Shown here piece by piece: positions 1 through 10,300 of a stretch of 31,345 bases of DNA. Made by a program: the position numbers and the translations under genes. The notes beneath the pieces were generated by a model. It had not been told where the DNA came from. It searched no databases and worked only from the letters and a program-made list of their open reading frames with translations. Source of the stretch: Mycoemilia scoparia (lineage: Eukaryota > Kickxellomycota > Kickxellomycetes > Kickxellales > Kickxellaceae); NCBI GenBank assembly GCA_027575805.1, contig JANBPU010000190.1, positions 1 to 31,345 of the forward strand. The letters run 5' to 3'. The first letter of the stretch is position 1, and each line of letters starts with the position of its first letter.

Positions 1-2
1 AA

Positions 3-1163
3 AAGAAGAGAAGAAATTTTAGTAAAAAAATGAAATTTTTAAAAAAATTCTCAAAACTTATGGGAGGAGATTGTAGAGACTCGTTTCCAGCACCATCAGC
101 CTCGTCAAATGGGCCTGAGCTAAGTAGCAGCCTCGAAGCCAATTTCCCGCAGCCACCAAGCTACCAGCATTTTACTTCCTCCAGTGTTCGCAGGGTTTCA
201 TTGCACTACTCACCTAAAGATAACGGCAACGGTCAAAGAATTGATAAACTCCGGCGGTTAAAAAATTCCACCAGCCCAGTCACTGCTTCCACAGCTGCAA
301 TGGATGTAAATCAACTTCCGCCAATGTACCCAATCATCCATCACTTGACTCCAATACAATTGGCCGAGCAGAGATCCAAACTTTGTAGGGCTCGATCAAT
401 AATCCTGCGTCTAAGCACTTATCCACTTTTACCCGTCATCATATCAGGACCAATGCAATACTATATTGGCATTCAGAGCCCGTCTGTGTCGCTTGAAATG
501 TTCATGCTTCTTATTCCCTTTATAAACTGCATACTCAACAGCCTGTTTTTTGCTATTAATCCGATGTTTGATCCCTTCTGGATCAGGCTGTACTATAGGC
601 TGTTCAAACATCGGAGAGGCAGCATAAACTCTCATCCAAACCGAGCTCAAATGCCAATCGGCTGTCATCATAATGGCGCCTCGAGTGGTTCCTTGATTGT
701 ACAGAATAGTGGTAAACAGCATAAGCCGATGCGCAGCATTGGAGGGCAGGATATTCCACAAAATTACCACCATAGCAATATTAGTGGCCTAACTATTATC
801 ACCGAGTCCAATAGCCCGTTTCTCTACAGAAATAGGAATAGCCCATATGTTCCCGTATACTGTTGTCAATCAGTGCCCAGTCTTACATATAGCAATCCTA
901 GAATGAATGCTGATACGTCTACATTTACAGCTGTGACTTCTATACCAGATGCCGCTAGGGTGACTGATGGTGGGTTTACTTTTATCCCAACTTACTACTT
1001 GAGGTCTCCAAGCCTCTACCAAGAAGGTGCAGATGATGTAGAGGATGGTTTGGGTTCAGGTCCTAATCGTAATCACTTTAGCAATAATGATATCAACAGG
1101 ATCAACAACAACAATAATAAAGGTCGGTGTAATACTAATAACAATTCCAAAATGATAATTTAG
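3..1163 (+). CDS. Fungal 7TM receptor (GPCR), C-terminal part, 5' truncated by the window edge
   Basis: The frame is open to the left edge, so the ATG at 30 is probably internal and residue numbers here count from it. Residues 1-120 are Ser/Pro/basic and polar, like a long third intracellular loop. Residues about 122-148 (RARSIILRLSTYPLLPVII...) and 154-177 (EMFMLLIPFINCILNSLFF) are two hydrophobic helices, read as TM6 and TM7. NPMFDP follows at 177-182 and then a basic stretch (LYYRLFKHRR). The YPLLP-type TM6 and the layout of two helices before a long polar tail fit fungal Git3/Gpr1 or cAMP-receptor-like GPCRs, which signal from the plasma membrane through heterotrimeric G proteins to cAMP/PKA. 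The tail of about 195 residues is Ser/Asn-rich and ends in Asn runs. The ligand is unknown, and the subfamily call is tentative because TM1-5 are missing. Confidence 0.6.
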   Translation, partial: KKRRNFSKKMKFLKKFSKLMGGDCRDSFPAPSASSNGPELSSSLEANFPQPPSYQHFTSSSVRRVSLHYSPKDNGNGQRIDKLRRLKNSTSPVTASTAAMDVNQLPPMYPIIHHLTPIQLAEQRSKLCRARSIILRLSTYPLLPVIISGPMQYYIGIQSPSVSLEMFMLLIPFINCILNSLFFAINPMFDPFWIRLYYRLFKHRRGSINSHPNRAQMPIGCHHNGASSGSLIVQNSGKQHKPMRSIGGQDIPQNYHHSNISGLTIITESNSPFLYRNRNSPYVPVYCCQSVPSLTYSNPRMNADTSTFTAVTSIPDAARVTDGGFTFIPTYYLRSPSLYQEGADDVEDGLGSGPNRNHFSNNDINRINNNNNKGRCNTNNNSKMII

Positions 1164-1228
1164 CATTACCCCTGCTTCTTTTGTTTTTCTACAATTCTTG
1201 AAACTCGCATCATCCAAATTTATTTTTA

Positions 1229-1250
1229 TTATATATATATATATATATAT
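1229..1250. repeat. (AT)n microsatellite
   Basis: An uninterrupted AT dinucleotide run of about ten units, 65 bp after the GPCR stop codon, probably in its 3' UTR. Confidence 0.85.
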
Positions 1251-1457
1251 GTATATGCCGGATAGTCCTTTTTTGTATTCCTAAATTCCGGAAATTATAT
1301 TATTATTAATGAAACATCAACATATCTTTTCAATGATACAATTGAAATTGAACCAACTTTGCTTTATTTGCTCTATACACTATCTACTCCTTTTCATGCA
1401 TTTCCAAGGTTTTAAATAATATTTTTGGTTTATATAAAATGAACAATTTTCAAGTGC

Positions 1458-1474
1458 ATATATATATATATATA
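1458..1474. repeat. (AT)n microsatellite, short
   Basis: A second, shorter AT dinucleotide run between the two converging genes. Confidence 0.75.
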
Positions 1475-1548
1475 GAACTGAAACTTCTGGAAGTGTTGAA
1501 AAACAAATAATGATAGAGAGTGTGCTATGCTACCATTACAGCCAGTCA

Positions 1549-2313
1549 CTATAACTTCTTTATGAAAATGTGAGCATGGTATAGCTCTTTTACGCTTTGG
1601 AGAGATGGTGGGTTGACAAAGTATCTCCATTCGATATTCGACCCAAATCTTGTCTTTACAGCATTCTCGACAATAGGAGGCGGGTTGAATCCGGGCTCGA
1701 GCCGTTTCCTGGACCACATTACCCAGTGCTCAACACCATCTTCAAAAGCATATGGGAAGTCATTTGGAAGGAAGCGAATGTCTGACATAGTTATCATATC
1801 GCTTTTGTCGCTGTTTGTGGGAGCCTGTTGCTGCTGCTGCTTCTGAGATTTAGTCGATGAAGCTACAAAATCTTTAAGTACATGACTGATCAAAAAGTTG
1901 GCTACTGATCCGTACTGGGCCTTTACTTTCTTCATGTGTATCTCGTACAAATCCTGGGTTTCATAGCTACGTCCCAATGGCTCAATGTTGTTAGCATCTA
2001 TCAGCTGCTTTGCTTGTTCCCAAGGAATTGCTTTGGGTATTCCTTTGCGCCCATTAGCCTTGTCGTTGCTGAGTTGTGTTTCTTTTGAATTCTGTGTTGT
2101 CAGTGGGGTTGATGTTGTAGTCAGGGTATTGGACGATCCTGGGTTAGTGCGAATCGCTCTGTATCCATCGATGCTTGTGAGCTGGTGGTATTGTTGGGTT
2201 TGGTATTCACCTAGACGTGTTCCAAGGGTAGACTGGGCCGAGCATGCAACAAGGCTTCGTGGCGAAATCAGCGACTTGGTAACTAAAGAAGATGCGGGGC
2301 GCGAGGCTTTCAT
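1549..2313 (-). CDS. DUF3605 family protein (GlcNAc-induced Gig1-like)
   Basis: The protein has 254 residues. Residues about 97-252 carry the DUF3605 pattern: IPWEQAKQLI, LEPLGRS-like EPLGRSYETQ, then FLPNDFPYAFEDGVEHWVMWS (about 181-201), WRYFVNPPSLQSV (229-241) and a C-terminal YHAHIF. The family includes Candida Gig1, a cytosolic N-acetylglucosamine-induced protein whose biochemical role is unsettled. Residues 1-95 are Ser/Thr-rich, and the first 30 are basic and free of acidic residues, so a mitochondrial presequence is possible but unproven. A Gln run (about 159-163) interrupts the domain. The frame stays open upstream to a TTG at 2445, but the first ATG is at 2313, in a typical fungal context (ACAAACACA before ATG). 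The upstream 606 nt contain no ATG on this strand, which supports this start. The C-terminal KKL is only a weak peroxisomal-signal candidate. Confidence 0.82.
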   Translation of the reverse strand: MKASRPASSLVTKSLISPRSLVACSAQSTLGTRLGEYQTQQYHQLTSIDGYRAIRTNPGSSNTLTTTSTPLTTQNSKETQLSNDKANGRKGIPKAIPWEQAKQLIDANNIEPLGRSYETQDLYEIHMKKVKAQYGSVANFLISHVLKDFVASSTKSQKQQQQQAPTNSDKSDMITMSDIRFLPNDFPYAFEDGVEHWVMWSRKRLEPGFNPPPIVENAVKTRFGSNIEWRYFVNPPSLQSVKELYHAHIFIKKL

Positions 2314-2889
2314 TGTGTTTGTAGGTATTAATATACGGTAATAGCAAGAATTCGATATAGAAGATAAAGTATGCCTTTCCTTGTTGCCTGAACGGAGGTT
2401 GTTTTCAAATAGTGCGACAAAAAATTTGGACTTGGCTGATGTCAAGGCAGATATCCCCTGATGTTTGAAGCTGTACTTATTTAGATACAGTTGGTGGTAT
2501 TTTCAGGCGATGATAAATTAAATGAGAAAGTGGATGAATGAAGACAAAAGCTCTTTCTATGAGGTCAATTGCTCGACTGTACAACAGTTATTTTAAATGT
2601 GGTTATTATGAGAAGGAAGAGGTGTAGAATGTGATAAAATTTCAGGAGGTTCTAGAGTGCTTTTTAAAGAAAAAGGACCAAGATTTTTATGATGCTGCAA
2701 TTGGCTTTAAAACAAAAAAGACGACGGATGATCTTGCAGGTTTTAAGAGGTTGGTAGTGATAGCGATGGCAGATGGGTTTTTTTTGTGTGTGCGTGTGTG
2801 TGCGCTATGAAAGAGGAAATGAGAGAATGCGGAGACACTATAGAGCCAACAGAGTTGGTCTCCCCTTGTGGCTCGGGAAGAGGGGAGCA
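2314..2889 (-). promoter_or_regulatory. Inferred long 5' leader of the DUF3605 gene, free of ATG
   Basis: On the minus strand there is no ATG from 2919 down to the start codon at 2313, although the plus strand of the same stretch has many. The stretch begins at a TATA element (2890-2896) and includes a CA-rich tract (GT-rich on the plus strand, about 2779-2805), as is common in fungal leaders. I infer a transcript leader of roughly 550 nt under selection against upstream start codons. An intron inside the leader cannot be excluded. Confidence 0.5.
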
Positions 2890-2896
2890 ATTTATA
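2890..2896 (-). promoter_or_regulatory. TATA box of the DUF3605 gene
   Basis: TATAAAT read on the minus strand. The nearest minus-strand ATG on the far side (2922) is just upstream of it, and none lies between it and the gene's start codon. This fits transcription starting about 30 bp downstream of this site. Confidence 0.5.
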
Positions 2897-4316
2897 CCTT
2901 GTTGCCACGAGAATGCCCGCATGGCAAAAGTTTGGTATATCAAGCTAAATTGGTTGGGCAGTATGATAGTTCATTAGAAGAGACGACTTGGCTTATTACT
3001 TTGGTCTTTGTGTGAGCATGCTTGTTGGCGCGTAATTAAAAAAGCTGAATTGTTGCTCCGACAAGCTTCTCTCACTTTCTTGGCCAGTTACAGTACGTCT
3101 CCTGGGTGCGCGGTGAAGGGAGAGGAGGTTGACAAAATTACAACCCCACTGCCTTTGTCATCGTTGGGAGCAAGGATGTGGAATCGATTGGGGTGTGGCT
3201 TTCGATCCTTTATGCTGCGGGATAACTATTCGCTTATTTGGTTGATTTTCTGCCTTTAATAACAGGCCAGAGAATAGTACTGCCAAGATCTGCCCTCAGA
3301 GTTAATGTTTCACCCGCCAAAAGCCCCGTACCTACCCTCTTCCAACCAATCATGAGCCTTTTGCTTTTACAAATACAAACATTGAGCTACAGAACAGCGG
3401 TCACAAGGCTGGAGCTCGTGCATAAAACTTGCCCAAACAAAGATGGGGATGCCCCATATATTGGTTACCAAGCAAGCTGCCTCCTGAATGAAACTTGGCT
3501 ATTGAGTTTGTCAAGGACTAGCTATGAACGCCTTTTTAGTTCCTACCATTCCAAGAGCCCCTATCACATTGAGAGACAAGCACATTTTACTGGTGTCTCG
3601 TGATATGTTTGTGCCATTTTGCTTGACAATCTGAAGGCGGCGTATGTGTTTCTAAATTAAAGCCATTGTTAAGATTTTGTAATGAAAAGTTTTGGTAGTA
3701 TACTTGAAGAATCAAGCAGGTGGAGACAGAGGGGCTTCATTGAAAATACAAGTAATATGCTGGTTGGAGTGAATGCAATTCTTGTGCACATTCGTCTGTG
3801 AAGAATTCTCCGGATACGATTCTTATGGCGAACAATTTCCTAATACAATGTCGAGAATCGTGCCACTTTTCTCGTGCTAACAGCTCAATAAATTTGTCAA
3901 TATATCTGCTACGCTAATATTCTAATTGCTTAAGCATGATGGCAAGCCACATTGGTACTTGTGCTAGCTCGATTTCAGTCTGTGAGGTTCATTGGGGTAG
4001 GCAAGAAGGATCCAGAAAGTGCAGGGGTTCAGCCAAATAGGGGCGCAAGAACTTGGATTAAACAAGCCTATTGAGATTTAGCGATTCCCATTAAAGATCA
4101 ATAAAGAGCCTCATATGATCAATGACTAATCATGAGATCATTTAGAATCAACATTCTACACAATAACAGTAGGATGATGCGTATGAAGATGTGTACATAT
4201 TTGAGTTTGGGCAACATGCTATTGCAGCCATCAGTTGTCATGGTGAACTCATACTCTCTTATGTGTAATATCCAAGTTGTTTCATTTCTTTATTTATCAC
4301 TCTTTGCTATAATTTC
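2897..4316. other. Intergenic region between divergent DUF3605 and Arf-GEF genes
   Basis: About 1.4 kb. The open frames here (for example 3008-3259 and 3238-3603, plus strand) show no recognisable domain, signal peptide or consistent composition, and I treat them as chance. The last 200 bp before the Arf-GEF ATG contain several out-of-frame ATGs, so that gene's transcription start is probably close to its ATG. No RNA gene or repeat was recognised. Confidence 0.5.
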
Positions 4317-7300
4317 ATGATGAGCCTGAATTCTGGGGCAAATTCCATTCGCATCAGCACCAAAACAACGGGACCATCAGCAACATTCCCATCGTTTAAC
4401 GATAGCTCTTCCTGGCGCTTATTTATTGAGAATGAAATAGATTCGGTTGTTCGTGAGCTATATAAAAACGCACGCTGGGCTGGAATAGCCAAGCGGAAAG
4501 GTATAGGGTCTCTTTGGACTGGTGGTGGTCATTGGTCCTTTTCCAAAGTAAAGCATGTAAACGACTCATCAGACGATTTGTTGGAATTTGAATATCCGAC
4601 AACAAAGCAGCTCGATAGAATCATTCAGACTCAAATTCAGGGGCTCAAGTATATGCCTCATACGAAGAAAAATGTTTCACATTCCTCGAACAACTCTATA
4701 AAATCACCGCTTCTAAACCAAAGTGCTGGTCAGGATGTAGGAGATGCCAATATAAGCGGGAATACCAATAGTAGTAATGAAGGCATTATTGATACTGACA
4801 ATGTCGATGCTTATATTGAAGAGGAAGAGGAGACAGAAGAGGGTCGTAGACTAGAAGATTGCAAAAGATTGTACAAGTCCAAGAATGATATTGGAAAATT
4901 GGGCGCTTCTTTTGGAATTCCAGTTTCAGGATCATCTAATGAAGAGTATCCATACGAATTCGAAAAGTTTTCCAGACTACATGGATTTCTAATGCTTCGA
5001 AAGACGTTGTGCGGAACAACTGATGCAAGATCAATTAGCCCCATTGATATTCTTGATCCTTTTCTGGACATTGTAAGAATTGGTGAAGCTACTGGGCCCA
5101 TTGCTAGAGCAGCATTACTTAGTGTCGAGCGAATGGTTTCTCATGGACTTCTAGACAACACTGCTAGCTTTGGAGAGTCAAGTTCTATACTTGTAGTCGA
5201 AGCTTTGCTAGCAATAACTGATGCTGTAACTAACTGTCGTTTTGAAGAGACTGACAGTGCTACTAATGAATCTGTGCTTTTACAAATATTGAGTATACTC
5301 AAGTTTATTATGAATAGCAAGCTGTCAGATAAACTGTCTGACGAGGCCATCTGTAAAATTATTGAAACAGTACTCAGTATGAGTTGTCAGATGCGGTTGA
5401 GCGAAATATTGCGTAAATCTGCAGAATCTACTCTATTTGAGCTTGTGTCAGTGATATTCCATAGACTCAATCAAATTACAATCCAAGGAAAATCTGGGAT
5501 TCGTGGCGATGGCTCAGTAAACTCAAGAGACTCGAAGGATGTTGTCTCTGACTTGGCAATGAATCCACCCTCAACATCCGATCCAGTGTACAGCAAGAGA
5601 CCAACAAATAACGCAAGGCCATTGACACCAAGATTAGATCGTATTCGTGCATCTCCTAGTAGTAGTTCTCTGGATGCTGGTTCTCTATACTCTGATAATT
5701 CTTCCGCAAGGTATGCTGAAAGCTCCACCGGTAGTAAACCAAAGACAAGTGGCGCCAATGAAGCGGAAAATGTTTCGGCTCAAGAGAGTAATCTAGATTT
5801 ATCGAAGCCCGTTGTTAGCGCGACTAACGATAATTCCAGCAGTACCAACGAAGACCTTTCTGGAGAGGGCGGTGAAATTTCCCCTTACTCGATGCCATCC
5901 ATTATAGAAGTATTCCGTGTTCTTGTACAGCTGCTTAACCCAAAGGATTTGAAATTCACTGACACTATGAGACTGATGGCACTAAATGCCCTAAACGTCG
6001 CATTTAATGTTGCTGGAACCAGTCTTTCCAAACATCCTCCATTCCGTTTGGTTACATTAGATTCGTTGTGTCGATACTTGCTGCTGATACTTGCTGGAAA
6101 CCAAGTAAATCTGATTCCCTCAGCTTTGCGCCTACAGTCGGTCCTATTCCACACACACAAGAAATTTTGCAAGCATCAAATAGAGCTTTTCTTGTGCCAG
6201 ACCATTGGAAGACTAATGGAGCCTGTGTCAATGAGCTCAACAAGTAGAAATGGGAGTGTTGAACCTCAGGGAAATCATAGAGATGGAAAGCATACTTCTG
6301 GAGCCGTGGGGTCATCATCAAGTGGCCCTATGGATCTGAATACAAGTTTCGAGTCAGGAAATGTCAGTGGCCATTCGGCCGATTCTTCCTATGCATCCTT
6401 GTTTGACATTTCTTCATTTGATCGTATTGCACATTCCGAGCAAGTTAGCCTCTATCATGAGATGAGCTTGAGAAGGGGTGTCCGTGGTAAAATTGCACAT
6501 GGCCATGTCCGGAGGTTGCTATTGGAAGGCTTCCATCATTTACTTACCAGCGATGAGTCATTCCTCTTGGACCTCTGGGTCAACTACGACTGTGATCAGC
6601 AACATGGTAATCTATGTTCATTCTTGATTAAGTTTATTGCACACAACTCGATACCAATAGTTATAGACGAAGAGTCGTCAGCAGCTCCAGACACTGAATT
6701 CGAAAGTGAATACGAAGCTTATCAAGACATCCTCCTGTATCATTTGGGCCATATGGTTAAGCGTTCAAAGGATAAACCAATCAAGGATGGCTTATCTTCT
6801 TCGGTACCTTCGATTTCATCCTTGCTTGAAAGCAAAAACCACAAGGATGATATGATGAGAGCGGCAACGTGGTTCAACAAAAAGCCAAAAGAAGGAATTG
6901 CCTATCTTCAAAAGATAGGATATCTGCCATTGGAGCATAATCACGAGATGATGGCCAAACTGGCCAAATTTCTTAAGCAGACACCAACTCTTGACAAGGC
7001 CCTGGTCGGAGAGTATCTGGCCAAACCATCAAACACCGAAATCCTACAGGTTTACATGACAACATTTGACTTTGAGAATAAGAGACTCGATGAAGCGATG
7101 AGGATGATACTTGGAACCTTTAGACTTCCTGGAGAGTCACAACAGATCGAAAGAATAATGGAGCATTTTTCCTCAGCCTACTTTGACTCTGGTCCAGAAA
7201 GCATTGCCACCAAAGATGCTGCCTTTGTCCTTGCATTTGCCGTAATTATGCTGAATACCGACTTGCATAGCCCTCAAGTTAAATCTCGTATGAAGCTCAA

Positions 7301-10300
7301 TGATTTTTGTCGTAACCTGCGTGGTGTCAATGATGGTAGCAATTTTTCACTCGATTTCATGGAAAGTGTATATGAAGCCATTAGGCAGCGCGAGATAGTA
7401 TTCCCTGAGGAGCATGAAGGAGAAGCAGGGTTTGAATACGCTTGGAAGGAAATGTGGACTAAAGATGGAGAGCTACTTGCAAACGGAAATTTTCGAGAGG
7501 AGAGCAACTACGGTACTACTGGTGTTAATAGCAACAAAGGCCAATCTTCAGCTTTGACCTTGCCATGTTTGTGGCTTTCAACAGGGAAGGGCGCTTCCTC
7601 TATGTATGATCCAGTAGTATTCAAGCTTTTGTGGCCTCAATATCTTATGTCTTCTTTGGTAACCTTTGTCAGAAGCCAGAGCGACTATCTTCTGCAGTAT
7701 AGTTTGAAATCCTACCAAGGTCTGGCAACATTGGCTACAAGATACCGGAACACTGCCTGCTTTGACAGAATATTAGCTCAGCTTATAGAGCTTAGTGGAC
7801 TAACTGGGCCTTCAGTAACAGTAGAGGTCGAGCTACCACAGATTCTTCGAGTTGATGGTCGTGGAGGTCATGTAGTTATAGATACCAAGCACTTGGAGCT
7901 AATGGACCAACTCCCAGACTTATCAAGTCCATTTTCTGCTGGCAGCATTGATACCCCATTCCCTGAAGATGCCAAGAGAGATGTATTGTCTCAGCGAAAG
8001 GATACATTGGCCACCAATCCTAATAGTTTGGTAACAGAGATTGACAGAGACCAACAATCTTCTTACACAATGACCCAGCTTGGGCTACAGCTAGGTAAAG
8101 GGTACTCCAGTCAACTTGTCGTACTCTTGCTATTCAATATTCTAAGCAAAATTGATTACACGATAATGAGTACTGCCAGCTGGGAAAGAATCTTGGATAT
8201 TATTTATCTGTTTGTCAACGCAGACATTTTACCAAGACATATGCTTCGTGTAAAAGACATTTGGGTTGGAAAAACACTTATTCCTCGCCGTGATATGCTG
8301 TACCAGTGGGAAAAAGACAGCTTGTCTGAACAAAGACTTCGTGGTCGATCGTATGTATCAGGAACATCTAGTACCTCAGCTATGGCAATGTATAGGAAGT
8401 CTCATAGCCAAAATGCCAATTCTGCATCAGGATCGTCAGGTCTGTTTTCTGCACTTTCATCTTACTTTGGCGGCTCTAATGCCAATACTGCAGTGCAACC
8501 TGATATTCGTTGGAATGCGCCTCGCCGTTACCTGATTGAGTATGTTCGACGGGCCAGAATGTGTGTAGAGGCATCTCATATTAGCGAATTTGTAGAAACA
8601 TGGGATAACCTTCCACCAGAGGTATTTGAAAAGCTAATTATGTTGATGTCGCAAAGGTTCCCATTATCATCTGTACCATCTCCAACCCAGACAACGGCCT
8701 CACATATCGGTGGTAGCCAAGCAGAAGTGCCATCACATGGTCTTTCTGTACCCGATGGCTCTAAATTATCCAATACTGGAACACCAATGAGCAGGTCACC
8801 GCAAACGAAGAACTCCAAAGAGTTGCTTACGGGCGACAAATCTGAATACGAATCTGCCAGATTAAACGTGAATTCTTATGTTAACTATAACCCTGGAGAG
8901 CTGTTCTTTATGGAACAGGTCTTTGCACTGGGCGAAGTTTCTAGTAAATGGGTATGCGATGTCTGGCCTAAGGCAGAAAAGGCCTTTGACAGGCTGTTGG
9001 AACAGGCTGACACTCAACATCTATTTGTTGTTGAGCGTACTGTCAGCGGCCTCTTGCGCTTTGCTACAGTGCTGAGCACATCTCTTTATAAGGAGCAATG
9101 CGAAAATAGCCGAAAACGCAGTCAAGAAATGCTTGAAAGAGTTTTCCGCTGTCTTGGCTTGCTACGTGATGTGAATGCTTCAACCTTTGCTAGAGCCGCA
9201 GATCAAATAGCAGTGGGCCTTTATGACATGACGCTAGAAAATCCACACCCTCTACTACAGAAGCAAGTTTGGTCTGTTGTTAGCTTTATGCTAAATCGCC
9301 TAGCATCTACTAGTGATGAGCATGTATATCCATCCGTGGCTCAAAGTATTGGTTTTAGTGCCGTTTTAAATCTTGGAAAGGCCTTCTTTTCTGGTGATAT
9401 AGCACTGGTACATCAAGCACAGATAATCGATGAGCTCAAAGCCTACATGCCCCCATCAAAATTTTTCAAGATGATTGGTGGAGGAAATACAGTGAGTCAG
9501 GGTTATAGCGGATCCAATAAAGGCGTAGAAGTAGAGGACCCTCGGATTGCTCTTCAAGTGCAAGTATCTAACCAAGAATCGGCTCGCAAGACTGTATCAC
9601 AAATCATTGGCACTATCAATAGATTTGGCGATTACATAAAGAGAGAGCATCTAAGAAATTGTGCACTGCCAGTCACTGAGATTGCAATGGAAAAGTGGAT
9701 TGAAATATTGGCTGTATTAAGCACCTTCTGCTATAATCCACAGCGAGAAATTCGTTCAGAGGCTGGTCCTCTTTTGCAGCAAGCTCTGATTGGGGCAGAC
9801 CTTAAGCCCTCTATTCAGGCTCAGCCTGATAGCTCTGTACCTCACTCTATTGGCACGGCAAGTAGTAGTCAGTGGGTAATGTTGGTATTTACCAAGGTCC
9901 TATTCCCTCTGTTCGATAATTTACTACGCTTTGATATACTCGCTGATTTCCATATGGAGGATGCTCATACTCGTGCTATATCGACACTAGTAACATTCTT
10001 TTTACACCATGTATCTGAACTCCAGATCCTATCTGCCAATGGAAATCAAAGCCACATGGTTGTATCTCCAGGCTCTACTTCTGAGTATAGCGGCAGCTCT
10101 TTAGGAGCCCAGTATTTTGCAGAAACCAAGACATCCAAGCGCAGAAATTCTGTTACGCTTAAAAAACCACAAGTTCTTGACTTGAAATATATATGGTTCA
10201 GGATTGCCAACATATTAATCAAGTACATCAAAGAGGACCAACCACAACAGTCACAGCAAGAATCGAGAGAGTCATCATTGCCAGCAATTAGAGTTCACCA

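Larger units (their letters stand above)
1164..1548. other. Convergent 3' intergenic region with AT microsatellites
   Basis: This AT-rich spacer lies between the converging GPCR and DUF3605 genes. It holds two AT dinucleotide tracts and is probably the two 3' UTRs. I see no coding signal in it. Confidence 0.6.

Noticed and set aside
2314..2445. Upstream extension of the DUF3605 frame to 2445
   Set aside because: It begins with TTG. No ATG occurs in the extension, and the region is better explained as leader.
3238..3603. 121-codon plus-strand frame between the DUF3605 and Arf-GEF genes
   Set aside because: No domain, signal peptide or plausible promoter was seen, and its composition resembles surrounding non-coding DNA.
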